Source: Prosapia bicincta (Eukaryota > Arthropoda > Insecta > Hemiptera > Cercopidae). From it: a DNA stretch of 64,000 nucleotides. Below the pieces are notes generated by a model. That model made no database searches, had not been told where the DNA came from, and saw nothing but the letters and a program-made list of their open reading frames with translations. The stretch spans positions 50,373,229 to 50,437,228 of the forward strand of contig JBAIZL010000002.1 in the NCBI GenBank assembly GCA_036971475.1. Direction: 5' to 3'. Of the stretch, positions 24,126 through 35,087 are shown piece after piece. Every line of letters starts with the position of its first letter. Position 1 is the stretch's first letter. The position numbers and the translations under genes are program-made.

Positions 24126-27100
24126 TAATAGAGATGGTACTTGTACTTGTACTTCTTAGTCCAGGCGTCCAGCTCTAGGTGTAGCCGATAGCCCGATGTC
24201 CACTATATATTCGGAACGCCAAACTCCACAGCCCTCTGTTCAGGAGGAAGTCCTGCCACTTCTCCAGTTCAACCCTCATGTGGTCCCTCGCCGGGATGGG
24301 ATAAGTGCAATCCCGAAGAATGTGCTCGATGGTTTCGTCTTGCTCCTCATCACAAAGAGCGCACAAAGGTGATTCAGCAAGGTTAAACCGGTATAAATAA
24401 GCTTCCGTGACCAGATGTCCCGTCCTGGCTCTTGCCACAAATGTCGCGACTTGACGTTTGATGTCTCTGTAATTGTCGGCCGACGCAAGTTTGTTTTGCA
24501 AATGGAACAGGTGTCGTCCAGTCGCTTCAGCTTCCCACCGGGCAGCCCAGACGTCTCTAAAGTACTTTTTCCCGGCATTTTTACAGTGCAGTAGGGAGTG
24601 CTGCTCCTTATTTGTGGGCTTCATTCTAGAAGCTTGTTTTGCTATTGCATCCGCTTCCTCGTTGCCCGGAATGCCGACATGGGCAGGGATCCATTGAAGG
24701 CAGACTTCGTTTCCGTCAAAATTGATCTTTTTTATCAACCTCCTGATTTCTGCTATACGGAATGAATATGGTCCAGTGGAGGGATGAGCCAGCGACTGTA
24801 GAGCTGACTTAGAGTCCGAAAGGATGCATATCTTTGACTTGGCCATCATCCCCAGACAGCCCGACAATGCGGCGTTAATACCGAGCAGCTCTGCATCCAT
24901 ACTTGAGCTGGAGTTCGCTGGGATGAAAAATCTATCTCCATTTGACTCGTTGTAGTACCCTGCTCCAGAAATGCCTAGTTCTTTATCCAGGGATCCGTCG
25001 GTAAAAATTTTTATGTATCCGTCGTACTGGGTTCGAATCATTTCAAGAGTCTCCGCTTTCAGCACTTCTCTGTGGTCTCCCTTGTTTCCGCCGTGAGGTA
25101 GTTGCAGATTTATAATCATTTCAGGCCAGTCATTTGGAGGTTCCTCATAGAACGTGGGGATTTGTTCAGGGGTGGTGTATCCCGGCATCAATTCCATCAG
25201 TGAGTTGATTTTGTGGCAGAAAGATTGTTTTACACGGCACTTTGTATTGAGTATAACACGCAGAGGGTAACTTGAGCCTCTAGCAGCTGTAGTTAGAAAC
25301 TTCGACCATATTTGACTGTCTATAAAGACAGGAATGGGTTCTATATCCAGCTCCGTCTCCATGGCTGCCACAGGAGTCGTTCTTGTACATCCCAAACATA
25401 GTCGAATGGCGGCCGCTTGGATCGCTTCGATCTTCTTTAGATGCGTTTTTGCAGCAGATCCCCAGACTTCGCAGGCGTACGTTGTTTTAGATCTTATGTA
25501 AGTTTGGTAGAACATTCTCAAGGTTGGCGTATCGGCTCCCCAGTTACGACTTGCAACCGCTTTTAGAGCATTGAGTCTCGAAGAGCAGCTCTCTGTGACA
25601 TAGTTCACGTGACTACCCCAGCGAAGTTTAGGGTCCATAACAACTCCCAGTAATTTTGGGTTTTTGTTAAATCTCAGTGCCTTTCCGTTGATAGTTAGCT
25701 CGGGGATGAAGGTGGCTTGATTGTTGCGCCTGGTGAATAACGTGCACTCAGTTTTATCCACTGATATTGAGAGCGACCATTTGGAGCACCAATTTGACAG
25801 TGCATCTAGAGCCTCTTGCATCCTGAGGGAAGCCTCCACCCCGTCGGAAGACGTCACCCAAATGGTCTCGTCGTCCGCGAAGGTCATGCTGCGAACCTCC
25901 CTGGGGAAATCCTTGGCCATGTCATGCAATGCTATATTGAATAGTAACGGGCAAATTATTCCGCCCTGAGGAATTCCGTTCTCCATGCGAAACGACGAGG
26001 AATCTGCCCCGTTGACTGAGACTACCACAAGCCGGTCACACAAAAAGTTTTTTATGAATTTAAGCATTTTACCCTTAATGCCGAGCTTCATGCATTGAAG
26101 TACAATGGATTTGTGGGGGATTTTATCAAATGCAGCTTCAAAGTCCACCATCACCGCTACAGTGCAATGCTTGCGTTCGAAACCTTTGTATATTTCACTC
26201 GTGAAGTATAGTAACGCATCTGTGGTGCTCCTGTGACGCCGAAAGCCAAATTGTGTATCAGCCAGCATGTTCCCAGATTCCAATCTCCATGACAACCTCT
26301 TACAAACGATGCGTTCCATTAGTTTGCCTAGGCACGATGTTAGAGCTATTGGACGATACGAAGCGATCCTCGATTTATCTTTCCCTGGCTTAGGAAGCGG
26401 TATGACTTTGCTAGTCCTCCAATTCTGAGGGATCTCGCCCGAATCCCAAATGGAGTTGAATGTGCTTAACATTAGCTCTTTCATCCTTCCCGAGCAGTGA
26501 GTTAACATTTCATTATGGATGTTGTCATCTCCTGGAGCTGCGCTTTTCAAGTCGGCTAAGCAGTACTCCAATTCTGACATGAGGATGGCCTTGTCATCCA
26601 GGTCATCACAGTAACATAGAAGATCTGACCGGCACGTTAACATTTGCTCGTGTGGAGTGAGGCGCTTCGGCCAAGGGATTTTGCGCCCAGACCTTGCAGA
26701 ATAGAATCTCCCGAACTCCTCAGCCTTCTGGACATCATCAGTCAACAACTCGCCGCCCGTATTCGTGATTGCAGCAACCTTCCGCAATGATTCGCCATTT
26801 ATTGCTCTAAATCGCTTCCAGACTGTACTGGACGGTGTATTTACATTCATGGATCCAACGAAGCTCCTCCATGATCTTCTTTTTGCTGAAAGGATTGCTT
26901 TCCGAAGAAGGGCGTTGCATCTATTATATGTTACCCGGTTGTCCGAAGATTTTAATTTTTTCCATTTTTTCCTGGCCATGATGCGGTCTTTCCGAAGAGT
27001 TTCAATTTCTTTGCACCACCATGTATTCATTTTTTTGTTGGAGTCATTTCCCGATTTGGTTGGGATAGCTTGTTTTGCTGCTGTTATTATAGCAGATTGC

Positions 27101-27736
27101 AAATAAGATGCGCTTCGCTCGTTGACTTCGCTCAGCTCCTCTGTTGTCTTTTTAAAGAGATCCCAGTTCGCTTTGGATAACCGAAACCCGCTATGGACCG
27201 CCGACCGATTTGGATTCAAGGTCCTGCCGACGTCAATCTCGAAAAACAGAGGAAAGTGGTCACTTCCCAGGTCATCGCCGACCCTCCAGTTTGAAATATT
27301 TTTCCGGAGAAGTGGGGAAGCTATAGACAGGTCCAGGGTGCTTAATGTGTTCGTAGATGCCGATTGGAATGTGGGTATATATGGCTTATTGATTAAGATC
27401 TGGCTGTTATTTAATAACCACCTGTAAAGCATTGGCCCGTTCCTGTTACAAGGACCTTTGTTCCAGCTGCCATGCTTGCTGTTAAAATCGCCAACCCACA
27501 GCACGTTCCTGTCATCGCAGGCCAGTCTGTCCAGGTCCTCTTCATGTACCCTTTGATCCGGTATGTACACGTTGATAAGTGAGAAGCTGAGGTCATTGTT
27601 AACTTGGAGGTTGTATTTTCCAAACTCTAAACAATCATTCCTAAAGACTTCTTCGCCTTTTACAGTTATTGAATTATGGATAAGCGTTACTAGCCCTCCA
27701 CCTCCTCGGTCAATCCTGGGGTTTAATAGAGATGGT
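24126..27736 (-). mobile_element. LINE insertion with 13-bp target duplication
   Basis: TAATAGAGATGGT at 24126-24138 and again at 27724-27736 brackets the element 24139-27723. The element is on the minus strand, 5'-truncated inside the endonuclease, with a 3' untranslated part of only about 35 bp. Its tail is not poly(A) but repeats of AAGTAC. Base composition is about even in GC, clearly different from the host introns. Intact target duplication and intact frame point to a recent insertion. Confidence 0.95.
24175..27723 (-). CDS. LINE ORF2: endonuclease, reverse transcriptase, RNase H (5' partial)
   Basis: One uninterrupted frame of about 1180 codons with no start because of 5' truncation. 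It enters as PRIDRGGGGLVTLIHN (27720). Order: exonuclease-endonuclease-phosphatase nuclease with VNVYIPDQ, VLWVGDFNSKHGSW and GSDHFPLFF (catalytic Asp/Asn and Ser-Asp-His). RT follows with PLPKPGKDKSRIASYRPIAL, VDFEAAFDKIPH (motif A), GIPQGGIICPLLFNIALHDM (motif B) and FADDETIWV (motif C, catalytic Asp pair). RNase H has IFTDGSLDKE, SMDAELLGINAAL, CILSDSKSALQSL and WIPAHVGIPGNEEADAIA; all four acidic residues and the His are present. A zinc knuckle CALCDEEQDETIEHILRDC ends it. Domain layout is that of the I/Jockey-group LINEs with RNase H. Apart from the missing 5' end it looks enzymatically complete. Confidence 0.95.
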   Translation of the reverse strand, partial: NPRIDRGGGGLVTLIHNSITVKGEEVFRNDCLEFGKYNLQVNNDLSFSLINVYIPDQRVHEEDLDRLACDDRNVLWVGDFNSKHGSWNKGPCNRNGPMLYRWLLNNSQILINKPYIPTFQSASTNTLSTLDLSIASPLLRKNISNWRVGDDLGSDHFPLFFEIDVGRTLNPNRSAVHSGFRLSKANWDLFKKTTEELSEVNERSASYLQSAIITAAKQAIPTKSGNDSNKKMNTWWCKEIETLRKDRIMARKKWKKLKSSDNRVTYNRCNALLRKAILSAKRRSWRSFVGSMNVNTPSSTVWKRFRAINGESLRKVAAITNTGGELLTDDVQKAEEFGRFYSARSGRKIPWPKRLTPHEQMLTCRSDLLCYCDDLDDKAILMSELEYCLADLKSAAPGDDNIHNEMLTHCSGRMKELMLSTFNSIWDSGEIPQNWRTSKVIPLPKPGKDKSRIASYRPIALTSCLGKLMERIVCKRLSWRLESGNMLADTQFGFRRHRSTTDALLYFTSEIYKGFERKHCTVAVMVDFEAAFDKIPHKSIVLQCMKLGIKGKMLKFIKNFLCDRLVVVSVNGADSSSFRMENGIPQGGIICPLLFNIALHDMAKDFPREVRSMTFADDETIWVTSSDGVEASLRMQEALDALSNWCSKWSLSISVDKTECTLFTRRNNQATFIPELTINGKALRFNKNPKLLGVVMDPKLRWGSHVNYVTESCSSRLNALKAVASRNWGADTPTLRMFYQTYIRSKTTYACEVWGSAAKTHLKKIEAIQAAAIRLCLGCTRTTPVAAMETELDIEPIPVFIDSQIWSKFLTTAARGSSYPLRVILNTKCRVKQSFCHKINSLMELMPGYTTPEQIPTFYEEPPNDWPEMIINLQLPHGGNKGDHREVLKAETLEMIRTQYDGYIKIFTDGSLDKELGISGAGYYNESNGDRFFIPANSSSSMDAELLGINAALSGCLGMMAKSKICILSDSKSALQSLAHPSTGPYSFRIAEIRRLIKKINFDGNEVCLQWIPAHVGIPGNEEADAIAKQASRMKPTNKEQHSLLHCKNAGKKYFRDVWAARWEAEATGRHLFHLQNKLASADNYRDIKRQVATFVARARTGHLVTEAYLYRFNLAESPLCALCDEEQDETIEHILRDCTYPIPARDHMRVELEKWQDFLLNRGLWSLAFRIYSGHRAIGYT

Positions 27737-27739
27737 GAG

Positions 27740-29010
27740 TTTTAATTGTCAAGGTTTAATAACACATATTAAGCATATGATGATTTAATATGTAAACTTT
27801 GAGTTAGTAATATTTTAATTAAATAATATGATTTATAACAGGAATGTTGCGTGTAGATTTAAAGGAACATAATTTTAACAAGAGAGTAATTAAGTTATTT
27901 GATATTTACCTTTTCAAATTATTATTAATTTTATTTTAGAAATAATTTATAACAAGGTGTTTAATTTGTTGAATTGATTATTTAATACCTTTTTCATTAT
28001 TTTAGGATTGTGCGAACTCATATTAAGTAAATTGTATAGTTATGATGTCAGTATTCTAATTATTTTAAATTTTAGGGTACGAAAAGAAATGTTTGTAACA
28101 AAACAAATTGCATTGTTGATTGTCTGTCTTAACTGGCTTAATGGCAGTGTCATGCTGATGTAATCTGCTGTGTTTTATATTTTATTCATTTTGTTTGTGT
28201 TAAACAGAAGATCTGTATAGATCTAGTAACTTTACAGTCCATTATATAAAGATCAGATGTTGTCAACATAATCTAGCTTGCCTTCCTGGATGGAAGAGCA
28301 ACTTTGTACACTGTGTGATCTTACAAGAAAAAAGGGGCATAAGTCTCTAATGGTGTCCAGATTCTTTATATTACTATTGGCTGAAACACTTGTGAAGGAA
28401 TATGAGAAAAAGAAGTCCCAGAATCAGTTATTAAGACTAAATGTCAGGAAAGTGTAAATAATTGTTGTGTAGCAATACTTATTACTTTTGTATTTACAAT
28501 ACACAGTTCATATAACTCAAAACATATGTTTTTTGTTTAGTAAAAAACTCTGTGTTAATTTTGTATATATGAAATATTAATAAACAATTTATACTGCCTA
28601 TTTATCTATAGTGAAAGTTTAAACATATTTTTATTGAATGTTTTTCTTTTTAATTTCTTAGTGCTGTTTAAATAATTGAAGGGTGAATTCTTTTATTTTC
28701 TATATTATTGTACCTAATAATATACTCACAAAAATATATATATTTTGTTATACTTATATATCTGTTTCAATTGTATACAATTCTTTTTACCAGAAGCCTC
28801 CACATCACATAAAATTAGATTATCATTTGAATGATATATAATTGTCATTTGTAAGGTTAAATTTTAATAGTGACATTCTGTGTTACTTTTAAAAAGTTTT
28901 TACATTATTAAGAAAATGTTTTGAAAGTAAAATTGAAGATTTAAACAGTAAATATTAGATTTTAAAATGTTTAATTCAGTTTATGATTAAATATAAGTCT
29001 AAAAATTTTC
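27740..29010. other. intron DNA
   Basis: AT-rich sequence without recognised features. Confidence 0.4.
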
Positions 29011-29014
29011 TTAC

Positions 29015-29104
29015 CAAAGAATCATTCCACAGCTCTCTGACACTTCGCTCAACAAATGCTTTAGTTTGGAGATCTAGATTTATATCACTTTTCGTATAGA
29101 GAAA
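29015..29104 (-). CDS. M13 peptidase gene exon
   Basis: 90 bp, 30 codons, phase 0 at both ends, with CAG acceptor and TTG|GTAAGA donor. Encodes FLYTKSDINLDLQT ... SVRELWNDSL. Joined to the next exon it gives ELWNDSL-IEWGPLLETLF, the M13 region that contains the conserved Trp of the I-[DN]-W block. Confidence 0.87.
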
Positions 29105-29429
29105 CTGCAAATTTCAGAAGTAACTATTAAATTCCCCTCCAAATGATCTACTAATAACTCTTTTAAGTTCCAAAAACGATTACTTTTAATACACCAAACA
29201 TAAACTACCTTAACTACAATTTCCTTCAAATAATATTTTCCAAAGTTTAATTCTTTTTTTTATAAAATTCTATAAATTATAATAAATAAATCCTATTACA
29301 ACAATAACTAATGACTTTGGTTAGTAGCATCTTGACTGTATAGAAATTATGCTTGTACAAAAAATATTGTTACAATTTTTTTCACATAAAATAAGAAATA
29401 AATCAATTATTTGTCTTGAAATTTGTAGT

Positions 29430-29690
29430 CCATTACGTTCGGTGAATCTTATTAATCACTTAAACAATAGTTTATGACTATCCGAACTTTAAATTTTGTA
29501 AATTTAAAAAAAAAAACAGACAGAACGTTTTTAATCTCTCTGTGGTGATCTTCATCAGTGAAGAAGACACTGATGAAAATCGGCACGGAGCGATTAAAAA
29601 CGTTCTGTTTCAGGAAGATTTTTTTAGAATTTACAAAATTTAAAGTTCGGATAGTCATAAACTAATGTAAAAGTGATTAAAATATTACCT
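29430..29690. mobile_element. PLE family E, ends-only palindrome with hammerhead-like cores
   Basis: Outer arms TTTATGACTATCCGAACTTTAAA (left) and its reverse complement (right). The inner arms carry a hammerhead-like motif on each strand. Plus 29566-29610 has CACTGATGA, AAATCG..CGATT and AAAAACGTTCTG. Minus 29560-29521 has CACTGATGA, AGATC..GAGATT and AAAAACGTTCTG. Core CUGAUGA is exact; the G of GAAA is changed to A in both. The same end occurs at 47790-47890 next to GIY-YIG code, which ties it to a PLE. Confidence 0.82.
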
Positions 29691-29699
29691 TTGTTTAAT

Positions 29700-30275
29700 G
29701 TGTATTGTTCGTTCATGTTTTTTATTCACCACAAATAATTTTTTAATGTTAAAAATATTAATATAAATTTTTAAAAAACATTATTTTTATAGTAATATTT
29801 TGAAAATTTTTTTAAAGTTTCTTGTGTTTTTAAACAAACTTAACGAAAGGGTCAATTTTACATAGATTTTTATCATTTATTTAATTCAATAAGTTTGTAT
29901 CTCCAATTTGGTTTTAACATTTAATAATGTAACATTTTTATGTGGTTTTGAAAAACTGAACATCCCAAATAAAATAGCATTTTATCAAGTGGTTTAGTAT
30001 TTAGATCAGAACTCGATATCCAAAATAAAAGCACTAAAATTATATTTTGGTTTTAAAGCTCAAAATTATAAATACAAATTTAGGCAAATATTAAGGTAAT
30101 ATTTAAGTAATTTAGGTAATACCTATTCAAATATTGAGACATATCAAAATGTTTACAGTATGAAAGTAACAAGTTGAAAAAATATGAAAATGAAATATTA
30201 CTGTGGTGGAAAATTTAATGACTAAAGTCACTATATTTGAATGACAAGACATTCACTGTTTCTTAATGATTTTAC
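29700..30275. other. intron DNA
   Basis: AT-rich, nothing recognised. Confidence 0.4.
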
Positions 30276-30279
30276 ATAC

Positions 30280-30417
30280 CTTATCAAAAAGATTGAGGAT
30301 GTCCCATTCTATAGACATGCGTGTTTCTTGAATTAAAAGAGTTGCATTAGTGACATTAAAAACATTAAATACTTCCATAGCTTCTTGTAGATCATGGAAA
30401 AATTGTGAGTGATTTTT
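30280..30417 (-). CDS. M13 peptidase gene exon
   Basis: 138 bp, exactly 46 codons, phase 0 at both ends. CAG acceptor preceded by a pyrimidine tract; AAG|GTATGT donor. The product runs KNHSQFFHDLQEAMEV ... IEWDILNLFDK, matching the helical part of M13 proteins that follows the gluzincin N-lobe. Two N-x-T/S sequons (NVT, NAT) are visible. Neighbour exons upstream and downstream join it without frame change. Confidence 0.88.
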
Positions 30418-30424
30418 CTGGTTA

Positions 30425-31795
30425 AAAAATAATAAAATTGTTTAATTTTCTTAATATAAAAATAAAGAGTAATAATATTGCAATAAATTGTTTTATTTTA
30501 CAAAAACAATAATACAAAGAAAATTATGTTAGAATTCTATGATTATAGTCTTGATTAATAGAAAGTATCTCTTACTGAGATCTAGCATAAAATAATATAG
30601 AACATGGTTCTAAAAAAATAATTTCCACTTTTTTTATCTTGGATTTAAAGATAAGCTTCCCAATTTTAGCATTTTTAAAAAAAATATAACAGTTGTTTTT
30701 CAAAAAATATATTTATTGATGTCATTTTTCTTAAATAAACTGCAGGGGAATACAATTTTAAGAAAGTACATTACAAAACATTATTGGTTTTGAAGCTGAA
30801 GTAATCATATATACCACATTTTAAACAAACTAGAAAAAAATTGCTTTCTGTTGCACAAATCTTTTTAATTAAAATGTTTCTTGAATTGCACTTAATAAAG
30901 AAAACAAACATATTTTAAACTATTGAAACATTCAAAAGTTAACGCTATGCAAATATTACTAAGATAACAGAAATATTATGATAAACGTTTATTTTGGTAC
31001 AGCCACTGTCCGCAGTAAAGAAGTTAAATACTCTAAACATACATTCAACAAATTAAAAATCTTTAAAAAAATATTACAACATTTAAACTCATATCTCAAC
31101 TTTTCCTATAATAAACTAATGCTCAATTATGTATTTTTTGTTATTACATGATATTTAGAAAAATGCTTAATCTAATGTGGTTCTTATTTTAGTTGTATTA
31201 CTTCTGATTTAAATTGAAATTGATTTTAGTCATTTAAAAATCTCAATTGAAATTAAATACAGTATACTGTATTCTAACAGTTTAACAAACTCTATTGTAA
31301 TAAAAATTTTAAAAAATAGTATGTTTTTTGTTAAAGAAATGGACTGTTGATTCAGAATAAGAAAAGTTTTAGTTGTATAAACCCATTGACTATTTCCCTC
31401 TTTAAAATGTGACACTGCCATTGGTAAAGACAATGACAAATGAAAGATTTTTGCTTTTTGGTTTGCAAAATATTAAACAATAGTCATAGTTTAATGTGGA
31501 TTTATTCCCTGTTTCATTCTGAATTCTCAAATAACATTGTTTACTTCTGTCTTGAACTGAGCTCTCAGTTTGTGCTTTAAAATATACAATTGCTTAAAGT
31601 AGATCTTAGTGTAGTTGAAGATAGCAGTTTTGGAAAATCTGTCCCCTGTCAACTTGAATAAAAATTAACCTTTGTTTTTAAGTAAATAAACTATATTTAG
31701 GGAGTTATTGCGATTTCACAATTGTTAAGTCAAATAGTATACAAGTGTTTGTGGCTGTCAAAAAATTATTTGTAAGTTACAACTTGTTAGATCCA
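30425..31795. other. intron DNA
   Basis: AT-rich, nothing recognised. Confidence 0.4.
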
Positions 31796-32287
31796 ACGGG
31801 ATAGAATAGAAGTTGCTTGATGTAATCATCTTGAATGCACTGATTAAACTTATTTTAAAAATACTTAACTTCGTGAATACATAATTGCTGACGCGTTTCA
31901 AAACATTCGTTCCTTTTACGAAGCTAACCCTCTACTGGCAGCATCGGTTAGGTGTAAAGGCTCTAACGGGAATAGATTTATGACTGTGGAATGGGGTGGG
32001 TTGTTTTGTTTGTGTGTCATAAAATAGAAAAGGCTGTTGGCTTCAAAGTGTGTGTGGTCATTTAATACGTTTTCTTTATCTGTTGAGTAGTGTTTGTATA
32101 TTTCATATTTTTCTAAGGTTGTTAGTTTTTTACTTTGTTTTAACGTGTGTAGAACATTTAAATTAGTGTTTATGTCAGTATGTGTGTGTTGGGTGTTTTT
32201 TAGGTGTTTTGCATAGCTGGATTTAGGGTTTGTTTATTATTTTTGGGTAATATGTTCTTCGAAGCGTATATAGAATGACCTGCCGAT

Positions 32288-32756
32288 TTAGCCGATGTAA
32301 TAGCTGGGACAATCGTTACAAGTTAATATGTAAATACCTGAGAGTTTGTATTTGTCAGTTTCTTTTTGAAAAGGTTGTATGGGCTGTCTTGAAGTGTTTG
32401 TTGTTTTGTAGGATATTTGGTAATGGAGTTTTTTGAATGTGGAGGTTATTTTATGTGTGTTTTTGTTGTGGTAGGTGAGGGATATGTATTTGTTGTTTTT
32501 TGTGTGGTTTGTCTGCATGTCCGTTTGATGGTGTTTATGTTTAATTTTCCTGAGTATGTTGTCTATTAGTGTGTGTTGGTAGCCGTTTTGTTGAGCGATG
32601 TATTTTATGGTATTAAGTTCTTGGTCATAGTCTTTCTGTAGCATTGGTATATTGATTAGGCGTGGTAACATATGATTAAATGCACCGTGTTTGTGTTGTG
32701 TGGGGTGATTAGATGTATTATGTATGACAATATCGGTAGTTGTTGGTTTTCTGTAT
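32288..32756 (-). pseudogene. PLE protein, C-terminal part (family C, minus copy)
   Basis: Frame enters at YRKPTTTDIVIHNTSNHP, the region after RT motif E, passes LPRLINIPMLQKDYDQ and YISLTYHNKNTHKITS, and ends YILTCNDCPSYYIG-stop. In the family the next residue is Gln (YIGQTGR). Here TAA replaces it, and after the stop the frame continues as IGRSFYTRFEEH, showing a single-codon nonsense change. The 5' boundary at 32756 is a junction with the inverted copy, not a start codon. Confidence 0.85.
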
Positions 32757-33509
32757 TCCCCCATCTCAGGCATCCTAGCAGAAATATTCCTACATCATAT
32801 CGAACAACAATACATTCTACAGAACAATAATCACACACATAAAATAATTTATTACCACAGATATGTAGATGACATTTTTATATTATACAACGGCAACAAA
32901 CGGCAAATCAAACAACTACACAATTACATTAATACCATACACCAAAACCTCACATTTCCACTCGAATTAGAGGAAAACAATAAAATAAACTTTCTAGACC
33001 TTACCATCACCAAACACAACACCAGACATAATTTCAAAATATACAGAAAACTAACAACTACCAATATTGTCATACATAATACATCTAATCACCCCACACA
33101 ACACAAACACAATGCATTTAATCATATGTTACCACGCCTAATCAATATACCAATGCTACAGAAAGACTATGACCAAGAACTTAATACCATAAAATACATC
33201 GCTCAACAAAACGGCTACCAACACACACTAATAGACAACATACTCAGGAAAATTAAACATAAACACCATCAAACGGACATGCAGACAAACCACACAAAAA
33301 ACAACAAATACATATCCCTCACCTACCACAACAAAAACACACATAAAATAACCTCCACATTCAAAAAACTCCATTACCAAATATCCTACAAAACAACAAA
33401 CACTTCAAGACAGCCCATACAACCTTTTCAAAAAGAAACTGACAAATACAAACTCTCAGGTATTTACATATTAACTTGTAACGATTGTCCCAGCTATTAC
33501 ATCGGCTAA
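32757..33509 (+). pseudogene. PLE protein, RT motif B to GIY-YIG (family C, plus copy)
   Basis: Starts at the junction with SPISGILAEIFLHHIEQQY (RT motif B; the preceding GLPMG is missing). It has the catalytic motif C, YHRYVDDIFILY, at about 32861-32886, LNFLDL-type INFLDLTI, YRKLTTTNIVIHN, then the GIY-YIG start with YILTCNDCPSYYIG and the same TAA stop as the minus copy. Downstream, plus 33510-33800 continues the family sequence (RSFYTRFEEHITQK; later LEKYEIYKHYATDKEN), with a frame change. Not translatable to a full GIY-YIG enzyme. Confidence 0.87.
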
Positions 33510-33959
33510 ATCGGCAGGTCATTCTATACACGCTTCGAAGAACACATTACCCAAAAAAAACAAGCAGACCCTAAATCCAGCTACGCAAAATACCTAAAAA
33601 ACTCCCAATACACACACACACCGACATAAACACTAATTTAAATGTACTACACACTTTAAAACAAAGTAAAAAACTAACAACCTTAGAAAAATATGAAATA
33701 TACAAACACTACGCAACAGATAAAGAAAACGTATTAAATGATCACACACACTTTGAAGCCAACAGCCTTTTCTATTTTATGACACACAAACAAAACAACC
33801 CACCCCATTCCAAAGTCATAAATCCATTCCCGTTAGAGCCTTTACACCTAACCGATGCTGCCAGTAGAGGGTTAGCTTTGTAAAAGGAACAAAGGTTTTG
33901 AAATGCGTCAGCAAGTAAGCAATTACATATTCACTTAGTTAAGTGTTTTTAAATTAGTA

Positions 33960-34534
33960 AGATAGAATACTTCCACCACAAAAGGAAAAACTATGTTATA
34001 ACTTGTTATATTTATAAAAACATTTATTTCTGTACTGTTTTTTGAGTAAATCTTTGAAAGCTGGTTTACCCTCCTAAAAAACCAAATAGCTAGTAATAAT
34101 AGATTCAAATTATTGCTAGTGGTACGAAGCAATTATCTTGGAGGAAAATAATGGAATTGTCACCCTTTGGTTTCAAATGAAGTACAATAAAGTGCTAATT
34201 AACAATACAATGTTATTTGAGGAGAAACTTGAAATTTTTAATGACAAGAAGTACATATTATACTTCATACTAATGCATTAAGCACCGTAATCCTTAGTAT
34301 TTTTACTCTAATTCTTTATTTTATAAGAATTAATTATGTGCTGTGAATGAATAAATATTTTTGTTTTTAATGAAAAATAACCAATCATTGAATTGAAATC
34401 TCCTACTAAACTAGATTTTAAATCTCATAGTTTAAAGTAGAAATTAATTTGTCATTAGTATACCAACTAAACTAGAATCATTTGTTACCTTTTTAAATAA
34501 CTATACTTTTAATTAATTACTTATTACACTTTTG
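33960..34534. other. intron DNA
   Basis: AT-rich, nothing recognised. Confidence 0.4.
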
Positions 34535-34535
34535 C

Positions 34536-34728
34536 TATTACTTGCGAGCAGACTTTTTGTTAACTAAAGGTTGTTAAATTGTTAACTTACACTTGGAGGA
34601 AACATTTTCATCTTACGACTTCTTCAGCCCAAGATGAAAACGTTTCCTCCAAGTGTAAGTTAACAATTTAACAACCTTTAGTTAACAAAAAGTTTGGTCG
34701 CAAGTAATAGCAAAGGTGTAATAAGTGA
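34536..34728. mobile_element. ends-only palindrome, family F, with hammerhead-like core
   Basis: Left arm TGCTATTACTTGCGAGCAGA...TTAACTTACACTTGGAGGAA and its reverse complement on the right meet near 34627. Minus strand 34628-34592 reads GGCTGAAGAAGTCGTAAGAT followed by GAAAATG: CUGAAGA, a short stem closed by a GUAA loop, then GAAA. The right arm has lost the loop. A second copy of the same palindrome is at 49962-50185. No coding part is seen, so the link to PLEs is by structure only. Confidence 0.75.
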
Positions 34729-34739
34729 TTAACAACCAG

Positions 34740-35085
34740 CTCGTCATGAACAGCAACAAGATTTCGATATTTAATTAATTTTTAATTAATAGATAATTTC
34801 AAATAAATATGTACAAACCAACATACACATATTTAATAAATGATATGTTAAATTAAATAAATCGAACTTGAACCAACACAAAATTTACATTAGGTCTAAT
34901 TTCACTTAATAGTTTAGAAATACTGTAAATTGTTTTAAAAATATTGCAAAATATAATAATTAGACACAACTTTATCTAACACTTACCAAGGTATATGAAA
35001 ACGTAAATCCCCTTCACTAATCTTTTAATAACTAAGCCATTGCCAGTTACTGTAATTAACTAAATTGTTTAATTTATAAAACCTA
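34740..35085. other. intron DNA
   Basis: AT-rich, nothing recognised. Confidence 0.4.
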
Positions 35086-35087
35086 TT

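Larger units (their letters stand above)
31800..33955. mobile_element. Penelope-like palindrome, family C
   Basis: Two PLE copies head to head. The minus copy occupies 31800-32756 and the plus copy 32757-33955. Arms 31860-32756 and 33041-33940 are reverse complements with few differences; the plus copy has about 285 bp more at its 5' side, which forms the centre. Outer ends: minus TTGCTGACGCGTTTCAAAAC, plus TTTTGAAATGCGTCAGCAA. Upstream of GAAA..CGTCAGCA lies GATGCTG, which can pair with CAGCA, giving a hammerhead-like layout with a long stem II. Both copies share the same stop inside the GIY-YIG domain. Confidence 0.88.

Noticed and set aside
24473..27745. Several frames antisense or out of frame to the LINE at 24-27.7 kb
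   Set aside because: The full-length frame with EN, RT and RNase H motifs explains the stretch.
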